From assembly GCA_963716135.1 (NCBI GenBank), contig OY970289.1, positions 3,596,001-3,660,000 on the forward strand: a stretch of 64,000 nucleotides of DNA, read 5' to 3'. How positions within the stretch are numbered: the stretch's first letter is position 1; each line of letters opens with the position of its first letter. Under the pieces are notes generated by a model that saw only the letters and a program-made list of their open reading frames with translations, had not been told where the DNA came from and made no database searches. The translations under genes and the position numbers were made by a program. This document shows positions 49,243 through 58,318 of the stretch, piece after piece. Origin of the DNA: CAVRAW01 sp963716135 (GTDB taxonomy: Bacteria > Planctomycetota > Planctomycetia > Pirellulales > JADZDJ01).

Positions 49243-49933
49243 TCACCGCGTCGGCGCGGCGCCTTGCGGACGCACTCCGACCGGGCCGGTTCCGGCAGCG
49301 GAGCGATTCAAATCCTGCAAAATGTACGGCGTGATATCCATGCGCGGATCGTTGTACACGATAGCCTTGTTGATGCCGCGCAAAATTTCATCGCGGTTGT
49401 TGCCGTCGATTGGGTCGCCGTTGAACCGCAACACGAGCACGATGCCGTTTTTCGTGGACAACTGCTTCACCGCATCGTCGATTTCGCGCGACACGTTGAA
49501 GTAGACGCGGCCTTCCTGTTCCATGAAGTCTTTCTTCTGCAACGAAACCTTCAGTTGCAGATCGCCCTGCATCTTGATGAGGTCGTTTTCGACCTGCTTG
49601 TAGTTGGGCGTGCCGGGGTTGAAGGTCTTCAATTCCTCGGCTTTGCGTTTGATGGATTCCTGATCTTTCTTGACGTCGGCTTCGGCGGCCTCGACGCGCC
49701 CCTTCATTTCTTCCATTTGCTGCTTGAAGCGGACGTGGTTTTTAAAGATGTACGCCACGTCGACCACCGCGATGCCGTTGACGCCGAGGCGCGATCCGCC
49801 CGCAGGCTGGGCGCCGGCGGGGGGCGCGGCGATTGGAGCGCCGGCGGCGCGCCGGCGCCTGCGCAAGCGAGGGCACAGCGGAGACGATGACCAGGGCGGC
49901 CGCCAGCGCAGCCGTTAAGAGCTTCGTATTCAC
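49243..49933 (-). CDS. OmpH/Skp-family periplasmic chaperone, one frameshift
   Basis: Holds outer-membrane proteins in the periplasm. The GTG start at 49933 has AAGGAG 8 nt upstream. The signal peptide is MNTKLLTAALAAALVIVSAV-PSLAQA. Near 49860, in a GCGCGCC run, one extra base breaks the frame; repaired, the chain goes on with AAGAPIAAPPAGAQPAGGSR and the Skp domain: GIAVVDVAYIFKNHVRFKQQ, a long coiled coil (EEMKGRVEAAEADVKKDQES) and FNPGTPNYKQVENDLIKMQG. 691 bp is 3n+1. It lies upstream of lpxC and lpxA on the same strand, an envelope-biogenesis group. Confidence 0.88.
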
Positions 49934-50241
49934 GTTAGCACTCCTTGCTAATTTTGGGCGAGTCGTCCTTGACCAGCACCTTGCGCGATCCTGCTGAACG
50001 AACGATTTCAGCCGACCGCATCCTGCCCAACTTGCGTAAGGCAGGCCAAAAGAGGGCGGTATTGTGGCGACGAGCCGCATCTGCCGCAAGGTCAATATGC
50101 TACGGCAAATGGCGGCGAAATTTACCTTCTTACAATTCCGTACATTTGCTCTTTGAACCACCGCCGGCCGCTGGCTATGTTCTCGCCCCCGAATGGACGA
50201 TTTCGGGTTACCAGCTCCAGACGTGCGCAGGGAGTGCGCTC
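49934..50241. other. Intergenic between divergent skp-like and receiver-like genes
   Basis: No gene is evident. The reading frame open across it on the plus strand is an upstream extension of the receiver-like gene without family-like content. Confidence 0.35.
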
Positions 50242-50616
50242 TTGGCCAGCCAAAAATGCGTTTTGATTGTCGATCGCTTCGCCGAATCGCGCGAAGTGCT
50301 GCGCACAGCGCTGGACAAAGGCGGAGCGCAAGTTCTGGAAACCGCCCGCACCGACTTCGGCTTGGCGTTGGCGCGCTCCAATGGCCCCGACGTGATCGTG
50401 CTGGATTTGGAAGTGGTCGAGAATCCGGCCAAAGTGGTCGCCGACTTTGCCGCCGCCGCAAAGGCTTCCGGCGGCCGACTGATTGTTTTGGGCGGCGCCC
50501 AACATAGCCAGCACGAATTGCCCTGCGAGTTCTTCGCCAAACCCTACCACTACCGGCCCCTAGTTCTTAGAATCGAAGAGTTGCTCCATGCCGAGTGCGG
50601 CCGCGCCGCCGCGTAG
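50242..50616 (+). CDS. Receiver-like protein, partner of FHA-GAF kinase
   Basis: A 124-residue protein with the shape of a response-regulator receiver. The start is TTG at 50242 with GGGAG 7 nt upstream. KCVLIVDRFAESREVLRTAL is strand 1 and helix 1, PDVIVLDLEVVENPAKVVAD holds the phosphoacceptor-like Asp, and ELPCEFFAKPYHYRPLVLRI has the conserved Lys-Pro. The usual acidic pair near the N-terminus is reduced to one Asp (VDR), so phosphorylation is doubtful. The stop lies about 29 nt before the kinase start, or overlaps an alternative kinase start at 50588. Confidence 0.7.
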   Translation: MASQKCVLIVDRFAESREVLRTALDKGGAQVLETARTDFGLALARSNGPDVIVLDLEVVENPAKVVADFAAAAKASGGRLIVLGGAQHSQHELPCEFFAKPYHYRPLVLRIEELLHAECGRAAA

Positions 50617-50644
50617 GCTGTGTCAAGTTCGCCAGGATTTTCCC

Positions 50645-52351
50645 GTGGCATCGCTCTTCGTCATCCAGGGCCGTGATCAAGGCGTCCGTTTTGAATTGGA
50701 CGCCGAGGAAAGCACTCTGCACCTGGGGCGCGACGCGGGCAACCCGATCCAGTTGCACGATACCGAGATTTCCCGACGCCATGCGGAAATTCGCCGCGCC
50801 GGCGACACGTTTCTGCTGGTCGACCTGGGTAGCTCCAACGGCACGTTTGTCAACAACGAGCGCATCGAGCAGAAAGAACTCGCCAGCGGCGACCAGGTGC
50901 AACTGGGCCGCACTGTCATGCTCTTCACCGGCTCCGGCGACAGCGGCCCGCAGAACATTGGCCAACGGGTGCAAATCGTCAGCGCCGCGGCCACCACCGG
51001 CTCGCGCATCGTTCAAGCCGTGCCGCAGGAAGCGGGCAGCGCCATTTTCACTCACGGCGCCGCCGAAAATCCCTGGCTTGCGCGGGCCCGCAGCAATTTG
51101 CAGATCATGTACCGCACAGCGCTGGCCGTGAGCCACACGCTCGACATCGACCAACTGCTCTCGAGCATCATGCAGTTGATCTTCGAATGGGTCGAAGCCG
51201 ATCGCGGCTGCATCATGCTCATCGATCCGGAGTCGAAGCAATTGATGCCCAAGGTGCGCCGCGATCGCGGCAAAACCACCGGCGACGATAAGCTGAATAT
51301 CAGCCAGACCATCCTCGACTACGTGATGCAACACAAAGAGGGCGTGCTCACCAGCGACGCCCGCGAAGATCAGCGCTGGGACACCGCCGCCAGCATTTTG
51401 CAGCAGGGGGTGCGCGAGGCCATTTGCGTGCCGATGCAGGGGCGCTACGACGTCGTGGGAGTGATTTACATCGACACGCTGACGCCAGCCCATCGTGCCA
51501 TCGTCAATGCTCCATCGCGCTTCCGCGAAGAGCACTTGAAGCTGATGGTGGCCATCGCCCATCAGGCTGCCTTGGCCGTGGAAGACACGATGTATTATTC
51601 CGCGATGGTGCAGGCCGAACGCCTGGCGGCGATCGGCCAAACCATCGCCACGCTGTCGCACCATATCAAAAACATCCTGCAAGGCATCCGCGGCGGCAGC
51701 TATCTGATCGAAATGGGCCTGAACGAGCACGACGAGAACATGACCCGCAAAGGGTGGAATATCGTCGAAAAAAACCAGGGCAAGATTTCCACGTTGGTGA
51801 TCGACATGCTCACCATCAGCAAAGAGCGCGAGCCCGACCTGGCGTCGGCCAATCTTAACCAGGTAGTCGAGGAAATCGTCGAACTGATGCAGGTGCGGGC
51901 CGGCGAATTGGGAGTTTCGCTCGGCTGGCATCCCGACTCCGCCATGCCGACGCTTCAATTCGACAGCGAAGGCATCCATCGCGCCGTGCTGAACGTGGTG
52001 ACCAACGCGCTGGATGCTTGCGAAGGTCGATCCGGCGCGCGTGTGGACGTATCCAGCGCCTTTCTGCCCGATCAAAAGCTGGCGCAAGTCATCGTCGCCG
52101 ACAACGGCCCTGGCATCCCTCCCGACCAGTTGTCGAAGATTTTTCAATTGTTTGTCTCCGGCAAAGGCGCCCGCGGCACCGGCCTGGGCCTGCCGGTGAG
52201 CGAGAAGATTTTGAAGGAACACGGCGGCCGCATCTTGGTCGAAACCGAAGTGGAGCAGGGGACCCGCTTCATCCTTGAACTGCCCGCCGTCACCGAACCT
52301 GTGACCACCGACGCCGTGCACGAAACCAACGTCACCGGTGCGGCCGACTAA
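50645..52351 (+). CDS. Soluble sensor histidine kinase, FHA-GAF-HisKA-HATPase
   Basis: A 568-residue kinase with no membrane segment. The FHA domain (about 1-95) has LHLGRDAGNPIQLHDTEISR-RHAEI and LVDLGSSNGTFVNNERIEQK, the phosphothreonine-binding signature. The GAF domain (about 165-315) follows. The phospho-acceptor segment is IATLSHHIKNILQGIRGGSY with SHH rather than SHE/SHD, His about 338. ATPase boxes are VVTNALDACEG, DNGPGIPPDQLSKIF and GARGTGLGLPVSEKI. The GTG start at 50645 (MASLFVIQGRDQGV) fits homologues better than ATG 50588. FHA input suggests cross-talk with Ser/Thr kinases, common in planctomycetes; this is inference. Confidence 0.9.
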   Translation: MASLFVIQGRDQGVRFELDAEESTLHLGRDAGNPIQLHDTEISRRHAEIRRAGDTFLLVDLGSSNGTFVNNERIEQKELASGDQVQLGRTVMLFTGSGDSGPQNIGQRVQIVSAAATTGSRIVQAVPQEAGSAIFTHGAAENPWLARARSNLQIMYRTALAVSHTLDIDQLLSSIMQLIFEWVEADRGCIMLIDPESKQLMPKVRRDRGKTTGDDKLNISQTILDYVMQHKEGVLTSDAREDQRWDTAASILQQGVREAICVPMQGRYDVVGVIYIDTLTPAHRAIVNAPSRFREEHLKLMVAIAHQAALAVEDTMYYSAMVQAERLAAIGQTIATLSHHIKNILQGIRGGSYLIEMGLNEHDENMTRKGWNIVEKNQGKISTLVIDMLTISKEREPDLASANLNQVVEEIVELMQVRAGELGVSLGWHPDSAMPTLQFDSEGIHRAVLNVVTNALDACEGRSGARVDVSSAFLPDQKLAQVIVADNGPGIPPDQLSKIFQLFVSGKGARGTGLGLPVSEKILKEHGGRILVETEVEQGTRFILELPAVTEPVTTDAVHETNVTGAAD

Positions 52352-52354
52352 ATC

Positions 52355-53014
52355 TCAGCCTTCTCCCACGAAGGGATTCGTTTGCTTCTCCTGCCCGACG
52401 GTTGTCGCGGGGCCGTGGCCGGATAGCACGATGGTGTTGTCGGGCAGAGTGAAGAGGTGTTCGCGGATTCCGGCGGCCAACTGGTCGAAACTGCCGTCGG
52501 GGAAATCGGTGCGGCCGATGCTGCCGGCGAACAGCACGTCGCCGCCGAACACCACCGCCGGATCGTGCTGGCGCCAAATGAAAATCACGTGGCCGGAAGA
52601 ATGGCCGGGGACTTCGCGCACCTCGAGTTGGAAGCCCGCGTAGTCGATGGTTTCGCCGGCAGCAACCAGGCGATCGGCCGGCGGGCTGGTGAGCGGAATT
52701 CCATATTTGGCCGATAGATTTCGGGCCGGGTTGATCAGCTTATCCGCCTCGTTGACGCCGATTACGATCGGGCACTCGGGCCAGCGCTCCTTCAATGCCC
52801 CGATGCCGGCGATGTGGTCGCTATGGCCGTGAGTGATCAGGAAGGCCGCCGGAGTCAGTTCGTGCTGCTGCAAAGCCGCTACGATCTTCCCGGGCTCAAA
52901 CCCCGGGTCGATCACCAGGCAATCCTTTCGCCCCTCGAGCCAGGCCACGTAGCTGTTCTGCTCGAACGGTCGGGAAACGATTGTCAAAATTTGCGGTTTC
53001 GACGCATTGTTCAT
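52355..53014 (-). CDS. MBL-fold metallo-hydrolase (glyoxalase II-like)
   Basis: A 219-residue binuclear zinc hydrolase. It begins MNNASKPQILTIVSRPFEQN with SYVAWLEGRKDCLVIDPGFE. Metal motifs are FLITHGHSDHIAGIGALKER, VREVPGHSSGHVIFIW, AVVFGGDVLFAGSIGRTDFP and IVLSGHGPATTVGQEK. It resembles the glyoxalase II-related YcbL group; the substrate is not determined. It converges with the FHA kinase with a 3-nt gap. Confidence 0.92.
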   Translation of the reverse strand: MNNASKPQILTIVSRPFEQNSYVAWLEGRKDCLVIDPGFEPGKIVAALQQHELTPAAFLITHGHSDHIAGIGALKERWPECPIVIGVNEADKLINPARNLSAKYGIPLTSPPADRLVAAGETIDYAGFQLEVREVPGHSSGHVIFIWRQHDPAVVFGGDVLFAGSIGRTDFPDGSFDQLAAGIREHLFTLPDNTIVLSGHGPATTVGQEKQTNPFVGEG

Positions 53015-53441
53015 GCCACGAGTTTAGCGATGACAGCGGCAATGGCGACAGTGGGCCGACCTTTGACCGCGATTGGCAAGGATTGTGACGATGCCGTCGC
53101 CCAGAGCCACTCAAACCGTGTGGGCAAGCGAAAACATTGCCGCCGCTTGTATGTAATTCTTGCTAGCTGGCATGGCGATAAGACAACGGGCCCGAGTTCG
53201 CTGCGGAAGCGCGAAATCTCTCTAGATCGCCGAATTTGCAACGCAAATAACGAGTTTAGGGGCAAATCCGCTTTGCTGGCAATTCGCCTCGACTTGGACC
53301 ACAGGTCGGTATAAAACTTGCATTCCTGCCATGCGGCGGCTGGTCGTTAGTGCCAACGACCCAAGGACGGGAAGCCGCAAGGGTCGGCAAGCGTGGTTCG
53401 CGGCCGGCTCAACACGACGCATAACTCATGGAGTGGATTTC
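53015..53441. other. Intergenic between divergent MBL hydrolase and DUF1571 genes
   Basis: Frames here are not gene-like. A TATAAA at 53310-53315 lies 126 nt before the DUF1571 start and could be a -10 element, but no clear -35 is spaced correctly. Confidence 0.35.
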
Positions 53442-54282
53442 ATGTTTGGCATGCATCTGAAACAACCAATGGTTCGATCGATCGCACTTGCAGCCGCTGT
53501 GGCGTGTACCGCGGGATTGGCTTCGGCTCAAACTCCAGAGCCGACGTACTCCGCGGCCGTGGTGCCGCAGCCGCAACAGCATCCGCTGGCGCCGGCCATC
53601 GAACTGGCCACTAAGGTGCAACAAAATGTCGACGGCAATATCCGCGACTATTCCGCCACGATCGAAAAGCGCGAGCAGATCGACGGCAAGTTGGGCGATC
53701 CGGAATACGCCATCATCAAGGTTCGCCAACATCCCTTCAGCGTGTACATGTCGTTTTTGGCCCCGGAAAGGCTCAAGGGGCAGGAGTGCATGTACATCGA
53801 GGGACAGAACGACGACAAGATGTTCGCCCACGCTCCGCCGGGCACGCTGCGCGGCAAATTCGGCACCGTGAAGATCTCGCCGACTAGTGCCGGCCATGCA
53901 AGGCCAACGCTATCCGATCACCGAGCTGGGCATTTCCAACTTGACGCGCAAGCTAATTGAAGTCGGCCAGCACGACATGCAATATGGCGAATGCGAAGTG
54001 AAGTTCTTCCAGAAGGCCAAAGTGAACGGCCGTGAATGCACGGTCATTCAAGTCGTGCATCCCACGCCGCGTCGCAACTTCATCTTCCACATGGCGCGCA
54101 TCTATCTCGACGACCAGTTGCAAGTGCCCATCCGCTACGAGGCCTACGATTGGCCGACGGAACCGGGCGGCAAGCCGGTGCTGCTGGAAGAGTACACCTA
54201 CATGAACCTGAAGTTGAACCCGGGACTTACCGACGCCGATTTCGACGTCCGCAACCCGGCATACGGCTTCAACGTGAAGTAG
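53442..54282 (+). CDS. DUF1571 protein, first of a tandem pair, one frameshift
   Basis: An exported protein of about 279 residues of the planctomycete DUF1571 family; function unknown. The start ATG 53442 has GGAGTGG upstream. The signal peptide is VRSIALAAAVACTAGLASAQ. The domain has HPLAPAIELATKVQQNVDGN, IRDYSATIEKREQIDGKLGD and ERLKGQECMYIEGQNDDKMF. Near 53887 one extra G breaks the frame; repaired, it reads SPAMQGQRYPITELGISNLT, HPTPRRNFIFHMARIYLDDQ and VPIRYEAYDWPTEPGGKPVL, ending FNVK. 841 bp is 3n+1. The next gene is a paralogue. Confidence 0.87.
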
Positions 54283-54295
54283 GCGCTGCACTGCC

Positions 54296-54383
54296 GGGTG
54301 GCACTGACAAGCGCGGCGCTTGTCAGTACAAATCGTCGATGGTTTTCCACTGACAAGCTGACGACAGCTTGTCAGTGCCACCC
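54296..54383. repeat. Compound palindromic repeat between the DUF1571 genes
   Basis: GGGTGGCACTGACAAGC (54296-54312) is the exact reverse complement of 54367-54383. Inside lie two smaller palindromes: ACTGACAAGCGC-G-GCGCTTGTCAGT (54303-54327) and CACTGACAAGCTG-ACGA-CAGCTTGTCAGTG (54348-54377). The unit is the same as at 40.76 kb, here as a tail-to-tail pair. Confidence 0.8.
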
Positions 54384-54452
54384 ATTTCGCCTCTTGCGAA
54401 TCTCGGGAAGTATGCAAACAATCGTGGCATCCTGCCTTTTTGCGGATGCTCG

Positions 54453-55257
54453 ATGAACCCACCTGCCGCTACCCGCGCGATTTCTCGGCTGCTGCTGGCC
54501 GCCGTGCTGAGTGCAAGCCTTGCGCAGCAATGCCGGGCCGACGAAGCGCCCTGCGCATCCGCTGGCGCCGGCCATCGAACTGGCTCGCAAGGTGCAAGCC
54601 AACATCGATGCGAATGTCCGCGATTACACCGCCACGCTGGTCAAGCAGGAACGCGTCGGGGGCCAGCTCAGGCCGCCGGAAATTTGCGAAATCAAAGTCC
54701 GCAACCGCCCTTTCAGCGTGTATATGAAATTCTTTTCGCCGGAGAGCCTCAAAGGGCAGGAAGTGATTTACGTCGAAGGCGCCAACGACGGCAAGCTCAT
54801 AGGCCATGCGGGCAGCGGCTTGATGGCGCTGGCCGGCGCCAAATGGCTCGATCCCAAAGGCACGCTGGCGATGATGGGCCAGCGCTACCCCATCACCGAG
54901 TTGGGCCTATCGAACCTGGTGCGGCGGCTGATTGAAGTCGGCCAGCACGACATGAAATTCGGCGAATGCGACGTGTGGCGAAACGACGATGCGAAAGTCG
55001 GCGATCGCCCGTGCATCCTGTTCACCGTGCAGCATCCCGTCCGCCGCCGCGATTTTTTGTTTCACATCGCGCGCATTTTTGTCGACAAGGAGCTGATGCT
55101 TCCGCTGCGCTACGAGGCCTACGACTGGCCGGCTCGGCCCGGCGAACAGCCGCCGCTTTTGGAAAGCTACACCTACACCAACTTGAAATTGAACCCCGGC
55201 CTGACGAACGCCGATTTCGACCCGAACAATCCGCAGTACAACTTTGTGAGGAAATGA
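54453..55257 (+). CDS. DUF1571 protein, second of a tandem pair, one frameshift
   Basis: A paralogue of the preceding gene, about 267 residues. The start ATG 54453 gives a signal peptide TRAISRLLLAAVLSASLAQQ-CRADEA. One extra base near 54552 separates it from the body, which reads AHPLAPAIELARKVQANIDA, NVRDYTATLVKQERVGGQLR, FSPESLKGQEVIYVEGANDG, TLAMMGQRYPITELGLSNLV, RRDFLFHIARIFVDKELMLP and LRYEAYDWPARPGEQPPLLE. 805 bp is 3n+1. Alignment by eye with the first copy is continuous through the domain, with clear divergence, so the duplication is not recent. Confidence 0.86.
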
Positions 55258-55303
55258 GAGCGGCTATGGGGCGCACGGTTTCCTCTCCGATCGGCGCACA
55301 ATT

Positions 55304-56116
55304 GTGCGGTGGGTCGGCATCCTGTTGCTCGCCTATGTGCTAATCGTTTTGGCGATGATGTTTTTGGAAAACTCGCTGATCTTTTTTCCTGCCAGATTTC
55401 CCGAGGGGGATTGGAATCCGCCCGGCGTGGCGTTTGAAGATGCCTGGTTCAGCGCCGCCGACGGCGCCAAGCTGCACGGCTGGTTCGTGCCGCACGAGCA
55501 TCCTCGAGCGGTGGCGCTGTTCCTGCATGGCAACGCCGGCAACATCACGCACCGGGAGGATATGCTCCGCGCGCTAAATCGCATGGGCGTGGCGGTTTTG
55601 GCGCTCGATTACCGCGGCTATGGCCGCAGCGAAGGCTCGCCCTCCGAGGCGGGCGTTCTGGCCGACGGCCGGGCCGCTCGAAAGTGGTTGGCCGATCGTG
55701 CGGGCATACCTGAAAGCCAGATCGTGCTGATGGGCGAATCGCTCGGCGGGGCGGTCGCGACGCTCTTGGCGGCGGAAGCTCCAACGCGTGGCCTGGTGCT
55801 GGAGAATGTTTTCTGCAGTTTGCCCGAAGTGGCGGCGTATCACTATCCGTGGCTGCCGGTAGGGGCGTTGATTCGCACGCAGCTCAACGCCGGCGAGGCG
55901 ATTAAGAAATATCGCGGCCCGCTGTTGCAGGCTCATGCCGGCGCCGACACGATCGTGCCGCTCAAGCTCGGCCGCAAGCTGTTTGCGGCGGCCAACGAGC
56001 CGAAAGAATTTCTAGTGATCGCCGGGGCCGATCACAACGACCCGCGCACGCCGGAGTTTTTCGCCGCGCTGGATCGGTTTCTCGACAAGCTGCCGCCGGC
56101 AGATTCGCCTCGGTAG
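55304..56116 (+). CDS. Membrane-anchored alpha/beta hydrolase
   Basis: A 270-residue serine hydrolase of the BEM46-like type. One N-terminal helix (VGILLLAYVLIVLAMMFLEN) is followed by SLIFFPARFPEGDW, typical of the family. The oxyanion region is VALFLHGNAGNITHREDMLR, the nucleophile elbow QIVLMGESLGGAVATLLAAE (GxSxG), the acid in AHAGADTIVPLKLGRKLF and the His in VIAGADHNDPRTPEFF. The start is GTG at 55304, 47 nt after the second DUF1571 gene. The substrate is unknown. Confidence 0.88.
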   Translation: MRWVGILLLAYVLIVLAMMFLENSLIFFPARFPEGDWNPPGVAFEDAWFSAADGAKLHGWFVPHEHPRAVALFLHGNAGNITHREDMLRALNRMGVAVLALDYRGYGRSEGSPSEAGVLADGRAARKWLADRAGIPESQIVLMGESLGGAVATLLAAEAPTRGLVLENVFCSLPEVAAYHYPWLPVGALIRTQLNAGEAIKKYRGPLLQAHAGADTIVPLKLGRKLFAAANEPKEFLVIAGADHNDPRTPEFFAALDRFLDKLPPADSPR

Positions 56117-56127
56117 CTGGAATCAAC

Positions 56128-57383
56128 CTACCGCGGGTACACGCTGGTCGGTTGCCGAGTGACGTTTTCGCTGCTCTGCTTTTCGTCCGGCAGAATCAGC
56201 TCCAGCCCGGGGCGAAGATAATCGAAATCGTTGCCCAGCACCTCGCGGTTCAGATCGTAGATCTCCGCCCAGCGCGACGTCTTACCCAGCTCGTGGCGGG
56301 CAATCTCGAAGAGCGTATCGCCGTCTTCGACCGTGTAAACTCGGCCCGAGCCCGGCAGTCGGCCGTTGCTCGCAGTCAGGCGGTCGCGCCCGCTGGCCCC
56401 TGGTTTGCGCGGGGCAGGGCACAAATCGGGATAGCTGTGCCGCAGCACGGATTCGTCGGGCACGGAAATAATTTGCCCCACTTTCATTTCGTCAACTTCC
56501 GGATGCGCCTTGCGATTGTGCTCGTACAGGGCCTTGAAGAATGCGCCCGTGCCGTAGGCCTTTTCGCTGATCGTCCAAAAGCTGTCGTTGGGCTGCACGC
56601 TGTACTTGTCGCCGTCGCGCTGGATGCCGCCTGCAGGGGTAATCGCGCCGGTCGAGGCAACCGCGATGTTGGCTGTCGGATAGCGTTGCGCGACGGGCGG
56701 TTCGTTGGCCGGAATCGGATACAAGTCGGCCGTCCGTGACGGCGTCGAATATCGGTCCGCCTGTTGACGCGGTTCGCTACGATGCGGTTCGCTGACGGCC
56801 GTATCGCTGTAACGGGAACCTGAGCTGGAGCGAGAATCGGATTTCTCCCGCGCCGGGGTTCCGGCTCCGGCCGCGATGGATCGCGACGGTTCTCATTCGT
56901 ATCGGCGTAGCCCGATCGATAGGGCTGCGCGCCGTTGGAAATGGATGGACTGGCGCTGGCTCCGTCGAACGGATCGCGCGGCTTGTTGGCATAGCGATCG
57001 CCAACCTCAGTCACGGGCAGCGGCGTGGCGATCAACGAAGGAGCCGGATCGTTGGAAGCAGTTGACGACGACCGCGGCGGATCCTGCGCGACCGGGCGAC
57101 TTGGCTTTGCCGGCTGTGAATGCTTCTCGGCGCGATTGCCCGACGGCTCGGCCGCAACCGATTCCGGCGGCTTGCCGCTTTGAGCCTTGGGGGTCACCAA
57201 GGTCGGCGGGCCGGGTTGGCGGGCGAGCTTGGACGACGTGGGATCGTTCACGGCATTGGCCGGCTGGCGAGCGCCCGCCAGCACGGCGTTGCCCGGCCGC
57301 GCCAGTCGCTTCATCAGCAGTGCGACGAAGATCGTGAGCAAGATGCCGATGAAGACCAATCCGAGTTTGGTTTCGTTTTTCAT
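56128..57383 (-). CDS. Membrane-anchored LysM protein, one frameshift
   Basis: About 418 residues. It starts MKNETKLGLVFIGILLTIFV, a membrane anchor, then a long Pro/Ser/Arg-rich linker. Near 56850 the frame breaks; adding one G to a GGG run gives EKSDSRSSSGSRYSDTAVSE and reaches the C-terminal half, with two LysM-like domains: KYSVQPNDSFWTISEKAYGT and VYTVEDGDTLFEIARHELGK with YLRPGLELILPDE. LysM binds peptidoglycan-type glycans. 1256 bp is 3n+2. It lies 44 nt after rsmH, the position that ftsL holds in most bacteria. Confidence 0.85.
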
Positions 57384-57427
57384 AGCTGCCTCCTCCGTGA
57401 GGCAAATGTTTGGCTGCGTCGATCCGC

Positions 57428-58318
57428 TTAAGTTTGTTTTGCGATTCGCTCTGCTACCCGCAACTTTGCGCTGCGGCTGCGAGGGTTTCTGGCAATTTCC
57501 GCTTCGTGCGGCGTAATTGGTTTTTTCGTGAGGGCTTTCAGCCGCTCGTCATTTTGAAACGCTTCTTTCACCGGGCGATCTTCCAACGAATGAAAGCTGA
57601 TCACCGCCAGGCGCCCCCCGGGTTTCAATACCTCGGGCAGCCGCCGCAACGCAACTTCCAACGATTTCAATTCCTCGTTCACCGCGATTCGCAAGGCTTG
57701 AAAGGTGCGCGTGGCCGGGTCGATCCGCTGTTTTCGGGCCACCGCCGGCACGGCCCGCCGCACGATTTCGGCCAACTGCCGCGAAGTGTTGATCGGGTTA
57801 TGGTGCCGAAGCTCGACAATCGCTCTGGCGATGCGCCGGCTGAATCGTTCCTCTCCAAAATGAAAAATCAAATCGGCCAGGTGCTCGGCGCTCAATCGGT
57901 TCACCAGCCGCGAGGCCGGCTCACCTTTCAACGGATTGAATCGCAAGTCCAACGGGCCATCGGCATCGAAACTGAATCCACGGGATACGTCGGCCAACTG
58001 ATCGCTCGACAAACCCAGGTCCAGCACAATGCCATCCACCAACGTCACGCCGATTTCCGCCAACAATTCCGGAAGATCGCAATAATTTCCTTGAATCACT
58101 TCAATCGGCAGTCCGCGCAAGCTTTCGCCGGCCGCCGCCACCGCCGCCGGATCGCGATCGACGCCGATCACTCGACCCGTCGGACCGACGCGCTGGGCGA
58201 TCGCCCGAGCGTGACCGCCGCCGCCGAAGGTTCCATCGACAAAAACTCCACCCGGTTGCGGATTCAGCCCTTGGAGGACCTCGGCCAGCAGAACGGGCTC
58301 ATGACGCGCAGGTGGCAT
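57428..58318 (-). CDS. rsmH: 16S rRNA (cytosine-1402-N4)-methyltransferase
   Basis: SAM-dependent methyltransferase acting at C1402 of 16S rRNA. The 296-residue protein starts MPPARHEPVLLAEVLQGLNP. Motif I is VFVDGTFGGGGHARAIAQRV with RVIGVDRDPAAVA. Further family blocks are VTLVDGIVLDLGLSSDQLAD, RGFSFDADGPLDLRFNP, DPATRTFQALRIAVNEELKS and LAVISFHSLEDRPVKEAFQN. It usually opens the division/cell-wall cluster; here it is followed only by the LysM gene and no mraZ, ftsI or mur gene is adjacent. Confidence 0.96.
   Translation of the reverse strand: MPPARHEPVLLAEVLQGLNPQPGGVFVDGTFGGGGHARAIAQRVGPTGRVIGVDRDPAAVAAAGESLRGLPIEVIQGNYCDLPELLAEIGVTLVDGIVLDLGLSSDQLADVSRGFSFDADGPLDLRFNPLKGEPASRLVNRLSAEHLADLIFHFGEERFSRRIARAIVELRHHNPINTSRQLAEIVRRAVPAVARKQRIDPATRTFQALRIAVNEELKSLEVALRRLPEVLKPGGRLAVISFHSLEDRPVKEAFQNDERLKALTKKPITPHEAEIARNPRSRSAKLRVAERIAKQT

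Noticed and set aside
50567..52321. Minus-strand frame of 584 codons opposite the FHA kinase
   Set aside because: The plus strand has clear FHA, GAF and HATPase motifs. The opposite frame is a mirror product.
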